A stretch of DNA of 64,000 nucleotides, taken from Phil1 sp964487565 (lineage in GTDB: Bacteria; Bacillota; Clostridia; Christensenellales; CAG-138). This document shows, piece after piece, positions 31,277-40,756 of the stretch. Where the stretch lies: assembly GCA_964487565.1 (NCBI GenBank), contig CAZARN010000001.1, positions 1 through 64,000 on the forward strand, written 5' to 3'. Under the pieces are notes generated by a model that was given only the letters and a program-made list of their open reading frames with translations, had not been told where the DNA came from and did not search any database. The translations under genes were made by a program, and so were the position numbers. How positions within the stretch are numbered: position 1 is the stretch's first letter; the number at the start of each line of letters is the position of its first letter.

Positions 31277-32965
31277 TTATGCCAAAAGCGACGAGAGCAG
31301 GCCGTCCGCGGCGTCCGTAACGGATGAAAGCGCCGCATCGAGCGCGGAGGCGGTTTTTTCGCGCGCGCCGATGTAAAGCTTGAGCTTTGGTTCCGTACCC
31401 GACGGACGCACGGCGAGCCATGCGTCGCTGCCGAGGAAATAGCGCAGCACGTTTGTGCCGTCCTTCAGCATATCCTCGGCGCGCGTTACGGCGCGACCGC
31501 CAAAACCGACAGGCGGATCGCTGCGGAGCTTTTTCATGGCGTTCGCGATATGCTCCAGACCTTCCCTGCCCTCCAGCGTATAGGATTTTACCCTTTCTGA
31601 AAAGTAACCGTATTCCTCCGCCATGTCGTCAAGCACATCGCAGAGGGTTTTGCCCTTAAGGGCATAGTATACGACCGCCTCGCACGCAAGCATGGCGGCG
31701 CATACGGCGTCCTTGTCGCGCGAGAAGCCTCCCGCAAGGAAACCGTAGCTTTCCTCGAAGCCGAAAATGAAAGTACCTTTGCCGGTACGCTCGCTTTCAT
31801 CTATCTTTTCGGAGATGAAGCGGAAGCCCGTGGGCACGTCGAGGCATCTGACGCCGAATCTGTCGCAGACGGCGTTTGCCATGCGCGTGCTGACAAGGGA
31901 TTTGACCGCAAAGCCGTCCTTTGGCAGCGTACCCTTCTCCTTCATGGATGAGAGCAGATAATGCAGCAGAAGGCTTCCTGTCATGTTGCCGGTCATCAGG
32001 CGGAAACCGCCTTTTCTGTCGCGCACGGCAAGCCCCATCCTGTCGGAGTCGGGATCGGTGGCGATGACCGTGTCCGCGCCTGTCTTGTCCGCGAGGGCGA
32101 GCGATAGCGTGAACGCCGCCGGGTCCTCCGGATTGGGGGCTTTAACCGTTGGGAATGCGGGGTCGGGCATTTCCTGCTCCTTCACGACGGAAACGTTTGT
32201 CACGCCGACGCGGGAAAGCAGCTCCGTCACGGGCACGAGCCCCGCGCCGTGCAGCGGCGTGTATACGATTTTTGCCGCGCCGCCGTTGTCGCGAAGAAGC
32301 TGCGGCCATTGCAGGAGCGACGCTGTCGCCGCGTAGTACGCCTCGTCCGTTTCCCGTCCGATGGTTTCGATAAGCCCCGCTGCGCGCGCCGCGGCTTCAT
32401 CCATGTATGCAACGCCGAAGTAGTCGAAGGCTTTCATGCACTCATAAATGCTCTCCGCCTGCGCGGGGCCGGCCTGACCGCCGTCCTCCCAGTATACCTT
32501 ATAACCGTTGTATTGGGGCGGGTTGTGGCTCGCGGTGATGACAACGCCCGCGATGCAGCCGAGATGCCGCACGGCGAACGAAAGCAGAGGCACCGGGCGC
32601 AGCGACGGGAATATGCGGGCTTTTATGCCGAAGGCCGCCAGCGTGCACGCCGTTTCAAGCGCAAATTCGGCGCTCATGTGCCTTGAATCAAACCCTATGG
32701 CCACGCCGCGCACGGCTCCGTCCGCAAAAGTGAGAATGTATTTTGCAAGCCCCGCCGCGGCCCTTGCCACAACGCGGCTGTTCATCCTGTTTGTGCCGGC
32801 GCCGAGGATGCCGCGAAGGCCTGCCGTGCCGAATTCAAGCGGGGTATAGAAGCTCTCCTCGATCGCCGCGGGGTCGTCCCTCATGGCGTCAAGCTCCTTC
32901 GCAAGCGGGCTCCCTTCCCGTTCGAGCGCGCGCCAGCGCGCGTATTCTTCCTGTGCAAAAGTCAT
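31277..32965 (-). CDS. Phospho-sugar mutase (phosphoglucomutase/phosphomannomutase)
   Basis: A 562-aa alpha-D-phosphohexomutase. The phosphoserine loop is TASHNPPQYNGYKVYW (about 140-155), the metal loop TDPDSDRMG (about 299-307), the sugar loop FGFEESYGFLAG, and the phosphate loop RPSGTEPKLKLYI near the end. Length fits PgcA-type enzymes that interconvert glucose-1-P and glucose-6-P. AAGGAGG is upstream of the ATG. radC precedes it by 2 bp. Confidence 0.92.
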   Translation of the reverse strand: MTFAQEEYARWRALEREGSPLAKELDAMRDDPAAIEESFYTPLEFGTAGLRGILGAGTNRMNSRVVARAAAGLAKYILTFADGAVRGVAIGFDSRHMSAEFALETACTLAAFGIKARIFPSLRPVPLLSFAVRHLGCIAGVVITASHNPPQYNGYKVYWEDGGQAGPAQAESIYECMKAFDYFGVAYMDEAAARAAGLIETIGRETDEAYYAATASLLQWPQLLRDNGGAAKIVYTPLHGAGLVPVTELLSRVGVTNVSVVKEQEMPDPAFPTVKAPNPEDPAAFTLSLALADKTGADTVIATDPDSDRMGLAVRDRKGGFRLMTGNMTGSLLLHYLLSSMKEKGTLPKDGFAVKSLVSTRMANAVCDRFGVRCLDVPTGFRFISEKIDESERTGKGTFIFGFEESYGFLAGGFSRDKDAVCAAMLACEAVVYYALKGKTLCDVLDDMAEEYGYFSERVKSYTLEGREGLEHIANAMKKLRSDPPVGFGGRAVTRAEDMLKDGTNVLRYFLGSDAWLAVRPSGTEPKLKLYIGAREKTASALDAALSSVTDAADGLLSSLLA

Positions 32966-32967
32966 TG

Positions 32968-33690
32968 TCAGTCCTCCTTGTCGGCCACCCTGGTCGAGAC
33001 CTCCTGCGACGTGCCGGAGGGGATAAGCGTGTTGCGCAGCATGCTGTAAGTTTCATCCCCCGCGCAGACTATGTGATCGTATAAGGATATGCCGATGCCG
33101 GCGAGCGCGTCGCAAACGGTGCGCGTCGTGACGATGTCCGCCTGCGAAGGCGAAGCTGTGCCCGAGGGATGGTTGTGGGTGAGTATTATGCCCGAAGCGC
33201 CGTGACGCATGGCAAGCTCCGCAATGACGCGGGGATATATCACGGTTTCGGAAACGGAGCCTGAGCTGACGACGTCCGTATGCAGCACGCGCCGCCGCGC
33301 GTCAAGCGTGATGCAATAGGTCTTCTCATGTCGTTCGGCCAGGAAAAGGTCCGTGCAAAAGCGCGCCGCATCCTCCGGCGTTTTGAGCACCGTCTTCACG
33401 GAGTTTGGCCTTGCGCCCAAATGGCTGATGACGCCGGCAAGGCTGATAAGCACCGCCGCCGCCTCGCTCACGCCATCGATGTGCATGAGATCGTCCGGCG
33501 GCGCGCTGAGCACCTGCACAAGCGAGCCGTAGCGATCGATGAGCGCGTGCGCGAGCGGATTCACGTCCCGCCGAGGGATTGCATATGTCAAAAGCAACTC
33601 GAGAAGCTGATGCTCCTGCAATGCGCCGGGCCCATGCTCGCGAAAAGTCGCGCGCAGCCTTTTCCTGTGGCCCTCGTGTCTGTTTTCCAT
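32968..33690 (-). CDS. radC: RadC family JAMM-domain protein
   Basis: A 240-aa protein with an N-terminal helix-hairpin-helix region (ELLLTYAIPRRDVNPLAHAL) and a C-terminal MPN/JAB domain with metal-binding LTHNHPSGTASPSQAD. Historically called a DNA-repair protein, though its role is unproven. The start at 33690 (MENRHEGHRKRL) has AGGA 6 nt upstream and lies next to the MFS stop codon, so the genes are coupled. Confidence 0.9.
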   Translation of the reverse strand: MENRHEGHRKRLRATFREHGPGALQEHQLLELLLTYAIPRRDVNPLAHALIDRYGSLVQVLSAPPDDLMHIDGVSEAAAVLISLAGVISHLGARPNSVKTVLKTPEDAARFCTDLFLAERHEKTYCITLDARRRVLHTDVVSSGSVSETVIYPRVIAELAMRHGASGIILTHNHPSGTASPSQADIVTTRTVCDALAGIGISLYDHIVCAGDETYSMLRNTLIPSGTSQEVSTRVADKED

Positions 33691-33691
33691 A

Positions 33692-35005
33692 TCAGTCCTG
33701 TTCGCCGGGCGCCTTTGCAAAATGCTTCCGGCCGAATATCAGCGTAATACCTCCGGCGGCGAAGAGTATTATTATGCTCAGTATGCCCAGCGACGATCTG
33801 TCGGTGAGCGAATATACGAGCGAATACAGCGCCGGACCGATCACACAGGAGAATTTTCCGAATATATCGAGGAAACCGTAATATTCATTGGAGCGCTCCG
33901 GCGGAATGAGCTGACCGAAATAGCTCCTCGAGAGCGCTTGTATGCCGCCCTGCACGGTGCCGACAAGCGTTGCGAGGACCCAGAAAAGAACGGAGGAAAG
34001 CCTGATCGCCGCCGCGGTGTCGCCGCCTGCAAGCTGTGCCTGCTCTATATTGTATCCCATGAAAAAGCCGATTATCGTTATCACAAAATAAACTGCGACG
34101 GCGGTTGTTATCATCTTCATCGCGCCGACCTTTTTTGCAAGGTTGCCGAAGAGGATGGAAAACGGCACGGCGACGAGCTGTGTCACGAGAAGCGCGAGTA
34201 TCATGCCGATCGCGCCGAGGCCGAGGGTCGTGCCGTAGTTGGTGGCCATTGAAATTATCGTGTCAACGCCGTCGATATAGAAGAAATACGCGATGATGAA
34301 GAAGAGTATCTTTTTGTCGCGGAAAATATCCTTGAGGGTCTTCCATGCGTTGGAAAATGCGGCCTTTGCGAGGCGGGAAGGCGGTTCTTCAACGCTGTGC
34401 GTCTGCTTAACGTTTTTGAGGAAGGGGATGCTGAAAAGCGCCCACCAGACGACCACGATCAGTATCGCGATCTTGTATGAAAGCACGCTCTGCCCCATGA
34501 GCAGCATTATCGCGATGGATATGACGAAAGGTATCGTGCTGCCGCCGATATAGCCCATGGCGTAGCCCCATGAAGAAACGCGGTCCATCCTGTCCGCCGT
34601 TGTTACGTCCGTGAGGAAGGAATCATAGAACAGGCAGGAGCCGGAGAAGCCGATCCTTGAGATGATGAAGCCGATCAGCATGAGCTGCCACTGATCGAAA
34701 ACGGCCATCGTCGCCGTGAAAACGAGGCCGAGCGCAAGGAAGATGCCAAACAGCTTTTTCTTCATCCCGGTGAAGTCGCCTATCGCGCCGAGCAGCGGCG
34801 CCAGCACCGCGACCACGAGCGTTGCCGCGGAAACGGCGAAGCCGTATATCTTGTTGCCGGTGTCCGTGGCGACCATCGCATAATAGATGGGAAAGATCGC
34901 CGCCATGATATTTGTGGCATAGATCGAGTTTGCCCAGTCGTACATTATCCACGATTTTTCCGTTTTGGTGAATTTCCTGGATAGCTTTGTTTCGGCCTTT
35001 TCCAC
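33692..35005 (-). CDS. MFS transporter, UMF1/Atg22-like
   Basis: A 437-aa protein with about twelve membrane helices and the UMF1 features KSWIMYDWANSIYATNI and PLLGAIGDFTGMKKKL. Substrate unknown. I start it at the GTG at 35005 because GGAGGT (complement of 35013-35018) lies 8 nt upstream; the upstream ATG at 35044 has no ribosome binding site. It leads the minus-strand run MFS-radC-mutase-MATE. Confidence 0.85.
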   Translation of the reverse strand: MEKAETKLSRKFTKTEKSWIMYDWANSIYATNIMAAIFPIYYAMVATDTGNKIYGFAVSAATLVVAVLAPLLGAIGDFTGMKKKLFGIFLALGLVFTATMAVFDQWQLMLIGFIISRIGFSGSCLFYDSFLTDVTTADRMDRVSSWGYAMGYIGGSTIPFVISIAIMLLMGQSVLSYKIAILIVVVWWALFSIPFLKNVKQTHSVEEPPSRLAKAAFSNAWKTLKDIFRDKKILFFIIAYFFYIDGVDTIISMATNYGTTLGLGAIGMILALLVTQLVAVPFSILFGNLAKKVGAMKMITTAVAVYFVITIIGFFMGYNIEQAQLAGGDTAAAIRLSSVLFWVLATLVGTVQGGIQALSRSYFGQLIPPERSNEYYGFLDIFGKFSCVIGPALYSLVYSLTDRSSLGILSIIILFAAGGITLIFGRKHFAKAPGEQD

Positions 35006-35043
35006 CTTGCGCACCTCCGTATTGATGTATAATTTCCCAATCA

Positions 35044-35073
35044 ATTATAAACCGCGGCGCACCCGCAACACAA
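35044..35073 (-). promoter_or_regulatory. Promoter of the MFS-radC run
   Basis: On the minus strand TTGTGT (35068-35073), 18 bp, TATAAT (35044-35049), about 39 bp before the GTG start. It is divergent from the ktrB promoter. Confidence 0.55.
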
Positions 35074-35076
35074 CTG

Positions 35077-35105
35077 TTTTCAAACGCAATCTTTTCAGTT
35101 ATAAT
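35077..35105 (+). promoter_or_regulatory. Promoter of the ktrB-like gene
   Basis: TTTTCA (35077-35082), 17 bp, TATAAT (35100-35105). The -10 ends 7 nt before the GTG at 35113, so transcription would start at or beside the start codon. Confidence 0.6.
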
Positions 35106-35112
35106 CAATCCT

Positions 35113-36477
35113 GTGAGGAAGATGGGAATCGGCGGGAACATGCGCAACAGGGGCATTCGCCCCATACAGGTGCTCCCGCTCGGGTATCTTGTTATAATCA
35201 TGGCGGGCACGCTGCTGCTGATGCTGCCATGCGCCTCTGTCGGGGAGCGCACGGGCTTTTTTGACGCGCTTTTCACGGCGACCTCCGCCTCATGCGTGAC
35301 GGGGCTCGTCGTGCGCGACACGGGAACGCAGTTCACGCCGTTCGGTCAGGCGGTGATACTTCTGCTCATCCAGACGGGCGGGCTGGGGTTCATGACGCTT
35401 GCGACGCTTCTTTTCGGCGCGGCGGGGCGCCGCGTTTCGCTTTTCAGCCGCATGACGGCGGCGGAATCGCTCGGCGCGGACGGGCTTGAGGGGATTTCCT
35501 CAATATGCGCGCGCGCCGCGCGTTACACCCTCGTTTCGGAAAGCGTGGGCGCGCTGCTGCTCTACATCCGCTTCGCGCGCGACTTCGGGCCGCTGCGCGG
35601 CATATGGTATGCCGTTTTTCACAGCGTATCCGCGTTTTGCAACGCCGGCTTCGACCTTATCGGAGGGTACCGTTCTTTTGTGCCGTACGCTTCGGATCCG
35701 CTAGTCTGCATTGTGCTTGCTTTGCTTGTGATCGCGGGCGGCATCGGCTTTGCCGTGATCGCGGAGGTGATCCATCCCTCGCGGCGCGGCCCTGCGGGCA
35801 TTTCGCTGCACGCGCGCCTCACCCTCACCGTCACGGCCATACTGCTCGGGCTGGGCGCGGTGCTCACCCTTGCACTCGAATGGGACAACCCGGCGACGCT
35901 CGGCGCGATGGACGCGGGCGACAGGATACTCGCATCGTTTTTCCAAAGCGTCACGCTGAGGACCGCGGGCTTCAACACGATCGATCAGGCGGCCATGCGC
36001 GACGTGACAAAATTCATCTCATCCGTGTTCATGTTCATCGGCGGGGCAAGCGCCGGCACTGCGGGCGGCATAAAGGTGACCACCGTGGCTGTGCTCATGC
36101 TCACGGTGCGCTCCTTCCTTAAAAACGACGAGGATGTGACCGCCTGCGGACGAAGGATCGCGCCGGCCGCGTCAAGAAGGGCGTTTTCGCTGTTCTTTTC
36201 GGCGCTTGCGGCGCTGCTGCTGTGCGCGGTGGCGGTCTGCGCCTCAATGGAGGGGCGCGCAGATTTTACGGATTGCCTTTATGAATGCGCCTCTGCTCTC
36301 GGCACGGTCGGACTTACCTGCGGGGTGACAGCGGCGGCGACGCCGTTCGCGCGGAGCGTGCTGTGCCTGCTCATGTTCATCGGCCGCGCGGGGATACTGA
36401 CGCTTGCGCTTGCGATCGGTCGCGGCAGCGCGGCGCCGCCGGTGCGCTATCCGGAGGGCGGCGTGATGATCGGCTGA
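35113..36477 (+). CDS. Potassium uptake protein, TrkH/KtrB family
   Basis: A 454-aa channel-like transporter built from four MPM repeats. The four pore loops carry the K+ filter glycines: SCVTGL (about 62-67), NAGFDL, TAGFNT and GTVGLT. LLIQTGGLGFMTLA is a KtrB hallmark. It pairs with the KtrA-like gene downstream. The GTG at 35113 follows TATAAT by 7 nt with no ribosome binding site; ATG codons at 35122 and 35143 are alternatives. Confidence 0.9.
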   Translation: MRKMGIGGNMRNRGIRPIQVLPLGYLVIIMAGTLLLMLPCASVGERTGFFDALFTATSASCVTGLVVRDTGTQFTPFGQAVILLLIQTGGLGFMTLATLLFGAAGRRVSLFSRMTAAESLGADGLEGISSICARAARYTLVSESVGALLLYIRFARDFGPLRGIWYAVFHSVSAFCNAGFDLIGGYRSFVPYASDPLVCIVLALLVIAGGIGFAVIAEVIHPSRRGPAGISLHARLTLTVTAILLGLGAVLTLALEWDNPATLGAMDAGDRILASFFQSVTLRTAGFNTIDQAAMRDVTKFISSVFMFIGGASAGTAGGIKVTTVAVLMLTVRSFLKNDEDVTACGRRIAPAASRRAFSLFFSALAALLLCAVAVCASMEGRADFTDCLYECASALGTVGLTCGVTAAATPFARSVLCLLMFIGRAGILTLALAIGRGSAAPPVRYPEGGVMIG

Positions 36478-36549
36478 AAAATAGCATCCCGGCTCCGGGG
36501 GCGGAGCTGATCTGCGATATAATACCCTTTGAAAGGACGGATTGAGCAT

Positions 36550-37206
36550 ATGTCAAAGAATTTTTGCGTGATAGGCCTCGGCGGTTTCGGCACGAGCGTC
36601 GCGGAGACCCTTTCGGCGCTTGGCAGCGATGTGCTGGCCGTGGATATTTCCCAGCCGCTCGTGGACGCGATCGCGGACAATGTAACGCACGCCGTCTGCG
36701 CGGACACAACGGATGAACGCGCGCTCAAACGGCTCGGCATACCTGATTTTGACTGCATCGTGATAAGCACCGGCGAAAGCATACGCTCCTCAACGCTCAC
36801 GACCGTCCTTTGCAAGGAACTGGGCGCGAAATACGTCGTGTGCAAGGCTTCGGATGAGCTGCACGCGAAGCTTTTGCACAAAACGGGCGCGGACAAGGTG
36901 GTCCTGCCGGAGCGCGAAAGCGGCGTCCGTCTCGCCCGCTCCCTCGTATCGGACAGCATACTGGATTATCTGGAGCTTTCCGACGAATACAGCATCAACG
37001 AGATATGTATACCGCTTGCATGGATAGGCCACAGCCTCATCGAGCTGAATGTGCGCGCAGCGTTCGCCGCGACGGTGATCGCGATCAGGCGCACGGGGGG
37101 CATCATCGTGAACGTGGACCCGAAAGCCCCGCTTGAGGAGGCCGACGTGCTCGTGATGATCGGCGCGAACGACGGTCTGCGGCGCATCGCGGACATGCCC
37201 TCGTGA
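36550..37206 (+). CDS. Potassium uptake regulatory protein, TrkA/KtrA family
   Basis: A 218-aa RCK protein: an N-terminal Rossmann domain with GLGGFG (about residues 9-14) and an Asp at the end of strand 2 (AVD) for nucleotide binding, plus a C-terminal TrkA-C domain (about 135-218). It forms the cytosolic gating ring of the KtrB channel and responds to ATP/ADP or NAD(H). The start at 36550 matches the family; the AAGGA upstream is about 14 nt away, a weak ribosome binding site. Confidence 0.92.
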   Translation: MSKNFCVIGLGGFGTSVAETLSALGSDVLAVDISQPLVDAIADNVTHAVCADTTDERALKRLGIPDFDCIVISTGESIRSSTLTTVLCKELGAKYVVCKASDELHAKLLHKTGADKVVLPERESGVRLARSLVSDSILDYLELSDEYSINEICIPLAWIGHSLIELNVRAAFAATVIAIRRTGGIIVNVDPKAPLEEADVLVMIGANDGLRRIADMPS

Positions 37207-37222
37207 CGCGCGGGTAAAGGGT

Positions 37223-38080
37223 ATGGAATTCATCAGGGACTACATGCTTGACGCCGAAAGCCGCGCGATGCTCAACACGCTTTGCGCGTCCACTTTCGGT
37301 TTTGATTTTGAAAACTGGTTTGCCGGTGGCTTTTGCAAGCCCGGGCGATATGTGCCGTATTCGTTTGTCGAAGGCGGCAGAATGCTTTCGAACGTTTCCG
37401 CAAATCCGGCGTCGTTCGCGCTGAAGGGCAAAACAATAAGCTGTGTGCAGATCGGCACGGTGATGACGGCAGCCGGTTCGCGGCGGCAGGGACTCGCCGC
37501 GCGGCTGATGGCGAAGCTCATTGAGGATTACGCGGCGCTCTCGCCCGATATCTATCTTTTCGCGAACGATTCCGCAGTGGGCTTCTATGAAAAGCTAGGC
37601 TTTGTGCGCGACGTGCAATACCGCCGCTACATGCCGCGCGTGGGCATAAAAAAGCCCTCCTTCGCGCCGGCGGGCAGGGAGCGCTTCGCCGATTATGAGG
37701 ATACATGCCGCGACCTTGCGGACAATTCCGCCTTCCCGATGAGGGACGGCTTCAACCTCATCATGTTCTATACCGAAAACATGGAAGATCTATATTATTC
37801 CGAGGAGCTTGACTGCTACGCGCTCTATGACATATCGCACGGCGAGCTTTCGCTTTCCGCGATCATGGCGAAAAAGGAAATACCCCTTTCGGATGTGATC
37901 GCGGCCATACCGGGCGATTTTTTCACGGTGAAGCTCGGTTTCACGCCGCGCGCGGAGGATGAACGCCTCTTTGAAACGAGACGTTATTGCGCGCCGGACA
38001 CGAACTTCATGCACCTTGAAGGCGGCATGGGCTTCATCGGGGAAGAAAGGCTCTTCTTCCCCGTGCTGTCGCACACCTGA
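37223..38080 (+). CDS. GNAT family N-acetyltransferase
   Basis: A 285-aa protein whose N-terminal half carries the GNAT acetyl-CoA motif VMTAAGSRRQGLAARLM (about 75-91) and the FYEKLGF motif B. The C-terminal half (about 140-285) is an extra domain without a recognised signature, reminiscent of two-domain Eis-like acetyltransferases. Substrate unknown. AAAGGG is 5 nt upstream of the ATG. It follows ktrA by 16 bp and converges with tsaD. Confidence 0.82.
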   Translation: MEFIRDYMLDAESRAMLNTLCASTFGFDFENWFAGGFCKPGRYVPYSFVEGGRMLSNVSANPASFALKGKTISCVQIGTVMTAAGSRRQGLAARLMAKLIEDYAALSPDIYLFANDSAVGFYEKLGFVRDVQYRRYMPRVGIKKPSFAPAGRERFADYEDTCRDLADNSAFPMRDGFNLIMFYTENMEDLYYSEELDCYALYDISHGELSLSAIMAKKEIPLSDVIAAIPGDFFTVKLGFTPRAEDERLFETRRYCAPDTNFMHLEGGMGFIGEERLFFPVLSHT

Positions 38081-38086
38081 AAACAA

Positions 38087-39151
38087 TCACTGCGCGATCT
38101 CCCTTGAAGGGAGCGCGTTCACCGAAAGCGGGTCGGGCGCGCCGGACATGAGCGCGTAATGCCCCGCGCAGGCGATCATCGCTGCGTTATCCGTGCAAAA
38201 ACGCATATCGGGACGGCAGAAGCGAAGGCCGGCGGCCTCCGCGTGCAGGCGCATATTCTCGCGAAGGGTGGCGTTTGCGGAAACGCCACCGGCAAGCGCC
38301 AGCGTTGAAACGCCGGCGGCTTTCGCTGCGCGGATGGATTTTACGGTGAGCGTATCGATCACGGCTTTTTGGAAGGAGGCCGCGACGTCCGCCGCGGACA
38401 CGCTTTCGCCGCGCTCGGCCGCGTTGTGCATCAGGTTCACGACCGCGGTTTTTATGCCTGAAAATGAAAAGTCAGGGTTATCGCCGTCGTTGAAGCCCGC
38501 GCGGAAGCGGTACGCCAGGGGATCGCCCTCGCGTGCGAGCGCCTCAAGCGCGGGGCCGCCGGGATACGGAAGGCCCAGCACGCGCGCCACCTTGTCGAAC
38601 GCCTCGCCCGCGGCGTCGTCCCGCGTGCGGCCGAGCAGCGAAGCGCGGCAGTAATCCTCAACGAGCACGATATGGCTGTGTCCGCCGGAAGCCACAAGGC
38701 ACACGAACGGCGGGGTCAGATCCGGATATGAAAGATAGTTCGCCGCGATATGCCCCGCGATATGATCCGTTGCGACAAGGGGCTTGCCCGCGGCGTATGC
38801 GAGGCCCTTCGCGTATGAAAGGCCGACAAGCAGCGCGCCGACAAGCCCGGGGCCGTTGGTCACGGCGACGGCGTCAACGTCGTATACGGAGACGCCCGCC
38901 TTTTTCAGCGCGTCGGCCGTTACGGCGCCGACCTTTTCAACATGGCTTCTTGAAGCGATCTCGGGCACGACGCCGCCGAATTTCTGATGCAGCGGTATCT
39001 GCGTGAACACGCTCATCGAAAGCACCTCGCGAGCGCCGCTGAGCACCGCCGCCGCCGTTTCATCGCATGAGCTTTCTATCGCAAGCGTCAGGGGCGAGGC
39101 CTTTTCCCTGTATGCCCTGGCAAGCGCCTCTGCGCGCTCATCGTAAGTCAT
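38087..39151 (-). CDS. tsaD: tRNA N6-adenosine threonylcarbamoyltransferase TsaD
   Basis: A 354-aa ASKHA-fold protein that with TsaB and TsaE makes t6A37 in ANN-decoding tRNAs. It shows AIESSCDETAAAV (about 23-35), the metal-binding DHIAGHIAAN (about 122-131) and ASGGHSHIV. The start at 39151 follows GGAGGAAAA; the larger upstream open frame belongs to another gene's shadow. It overlaps the previous gene by 4 bp (ATGA) and ends the dapF operon. Confidence 0.94.
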   Translation of the reverse strand: MTYDERAEALARAYREKASPLTLAIESSCDETAAAVLSGAREVLSMSVFTQIPLHQKFGGVVPEIASRSHVEKVGAVTADALKKAGVSVYDVDAVAVTNGPGLVGALLVGLSYAKGLAYAAGKPLVATDHIAGHIAANYLSYPDLTPPFVCLVASGGHSHIVLVEDYCRASLLGRTRDDAAGEAFDKVARVLGLPYPGGPALEALAREGDPLAYRFRAGFNDGDNPDFSFSGIKTAVVNLMHNAAERGESVSAADVAASFQKAVIDTLTVKSIRAAKAAGVSTLALAGGVSANATLRENMRLHAEAAGLRFCRPDMRFCTDNAAMIACAGHYALMSGAPDPLSVNALPSREIAQ

Positions 39152-39870
39152 TTTTCCTCCTGTGCGCGCGCGGCCGCGGCGCGTTTGGTTTTCACTTCGC
39201 CTGTGACGGCGGCTGCGAGCATAACGGCAAACGGAATGAGGAATATGAGCGCGAAACGAACCACGATGTCGCGGAAAAGCTCCGCAGGGCAGATGCGTAT
39301 CATCCTGTCGGTGCTGTATGATAGCAGCCAAAGATCGTTGTCGAAGAAAAGATGGTGAAACGCCGTCCAGAATCCGTTGAAATCGGTCACGACCCATACG
39401 CCGAGCGCCGCAAGCACCGCGCCGAACACGATCGAGGCGGCGATAAAAGAGCGGCAGACGAGCGACATGCGCATGCCACGCCGGGTAAGGGCGCACGCGG
39501 CGATGAACAGCACCGCGCATGCGGGTATGCCGAAATCGCGCACGCTGCGCCACGCCTGATAGAGCGTGCGCACGTCGAGCATGTGCAGCGTTTCGCGCTC
39601 GTTATACATCTCAACGCTTTTGCCGTTTTCGCTCACGGTGAGCTGGATCGAATCCACCCTGCCCTCCATGTAATCCACAAGCTGCATTATGGCGCGGGTT
39701 ATGTCCGCGTTCGGGATGCCTATCTGCTGCGCCGTGCCGTAGCTTTCGTATTTTGCGTAATACCAGTCCCCGTCGTTCATGCAAAGCTGAAGGGAGGTAA
39801 ACAGCACCGCGATTATTATAAGAAGGGAAGCCGCGAACGCCATCGCTCTGGCTGCGAAATTCGTTTTCAT
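39148..39870 (-). CDS. TIGR01906-family membrane protein
   Basis: A 240-aa membrane protein: helix about 8-28, an extracytoplasmic region with DGDWYYAKYESYG and ERETLHMLDVRTLYQ, then three helices (about 112-210). This matches the TIGR01906/DUF1461 family, which is common in Firmicutes and of unknown function. The ATG at 39870 has GAGGAG 7 nt upstream, next to the sdaAA stop. It overlaps tsaD by 4 bp. Confidence 0.8.
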   Translation of the reverse strand: MKTNFAARAMAFAASLLIIIAVLFTSLQLCMNDGDWYYAKYESYGTAQQIGIPNADITRAIMQLVDYMEGRVDSIQLTVSENGKSVEMYNERETLHMLDVRTLYQAWRSVRDFGIPACAVLFIAACALTRRGMRMSLVCRSFIAASIVFGAVLAALGVWVVTDFNGFWTAFHHLFFDNDLWLLSYSTDRMIRICPAELFRDIVVRFALIFLIPFAVMLAAAVTGEVKTKRAAAARAQEEK

Positions 39871-39874
39871 CGCT

Positions 39875-40756
39875 TCACTCCTCAAGCTTTCTCTTCAATG
39901 CGCGCGCTGTCGGCGTCGCCGCGATGCCGCCCTTTGCGGTCTCGCGCAGATCGGGGCTCATCAGCCGGCCGACGCTCTTCATCGCCGTCACCACCTCGTC
40001 AAAGGGGATGATGCTCGTTATGCCGGCAAGCGCCATATCCGCGCTGACGAGCGCGTTCGCGGCGCCTATGGCGTTGCGCTTTATGCAGGGACATTCCACA
40101 AGGCCGGCGACGGGATCGCACACGAGACCCATCACGTTTTTGAGCGCGATCGCCGCGGCATGGAGCGCGCGCTCCGGCGTGCCGCCCGAAAGCTCGACCA
40201 GCGCCGCTGCGGCCATCGCTGCGGCCGTGCCTGTTTCCGCCTGACAGCCGCCCTCCGCGCCGCTCATGCTGGCGTTTCGCGCGATGAGCATGCCGACCGC
40301 GCCCGCCGTGAACAGACCTTCCACAAGCTTATCGTCATTCCACTTTGCGGCCTTGCCGCATTCTATGAGCACTCCCGGCAGTATGCCCGACGCGCCCGCG
40401 GTCGGCGCCGCGACGATCTTGCCCATGGAGGCGTTCACCTCGACCACCGCCATTGATGAGGCCACCGCGCGAAGCGTCCGCGGGCCTGAAAGGGTGTCCC
40501 CTCTGTCCGCACGCGAATAAAGCTTTGCCGCGTCGCCGCCGGTGAGGCCGGAAACGCTGCGCTGTTCGCCCGTGAGCCCCTCTTCGACGGAGTCGCGCAT
40601 GGTTTGAAGGTTCTCGTGCATTTCCGCGATTATCGCTTCCCGGTCAAGCTCGCTGTTCTCTATCTCCCGGCGAAGCATGATCTCGCTTATCGAAAGGCTT
40701 TCCTTCCTGCAAAGGTCAATAAGCTCCGTTCCTTTTGTGAAGCTGTATTCTGTCAT
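39875..40756 (-). CDS. sdaAA: L-serine ammonia-lyase, iron-sulfur type, alpha subunit
   Basis: A 293-aa catalytic subunit that deaminates L-serine to pyruvate using a [4Fe-4S] cluster. Cysteine-bearing motifs include GAEGGCQAETGTA and GLVCDPVAGLVECPCIKRNAIG. It overlaps sdaAB by 4 bp (ATGA), so the two subunits are translationally coupled, and it is the split form typical of Gram-positive anaerobes. Confidence 0.95.
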   Translation of the reverse strand: MTEYSFTKGTELIDLCRKESLSISEIMLRREIENSELDREAIIAEMHENLQTMRDSVEEGLTGEQRSVSGLTGGDAAKLYSRADRGDTLSGPRTLRAVASSMAVVEVNASMGKIVAAPTAGASGILPGVLIECGKAAKWNDDKLVEGLFTAGAVGMLIARNASMSGAEGGCQAETGTAAAMAAAALVELSGGTPERALHAAAIALKNVMGLVCDPVAGLVECPCIKRNAIGAANALVSADMALAGITSIIPFDEVVTAMKSVGRLMSPDLRETAKGGIAATPTARALKRKLEE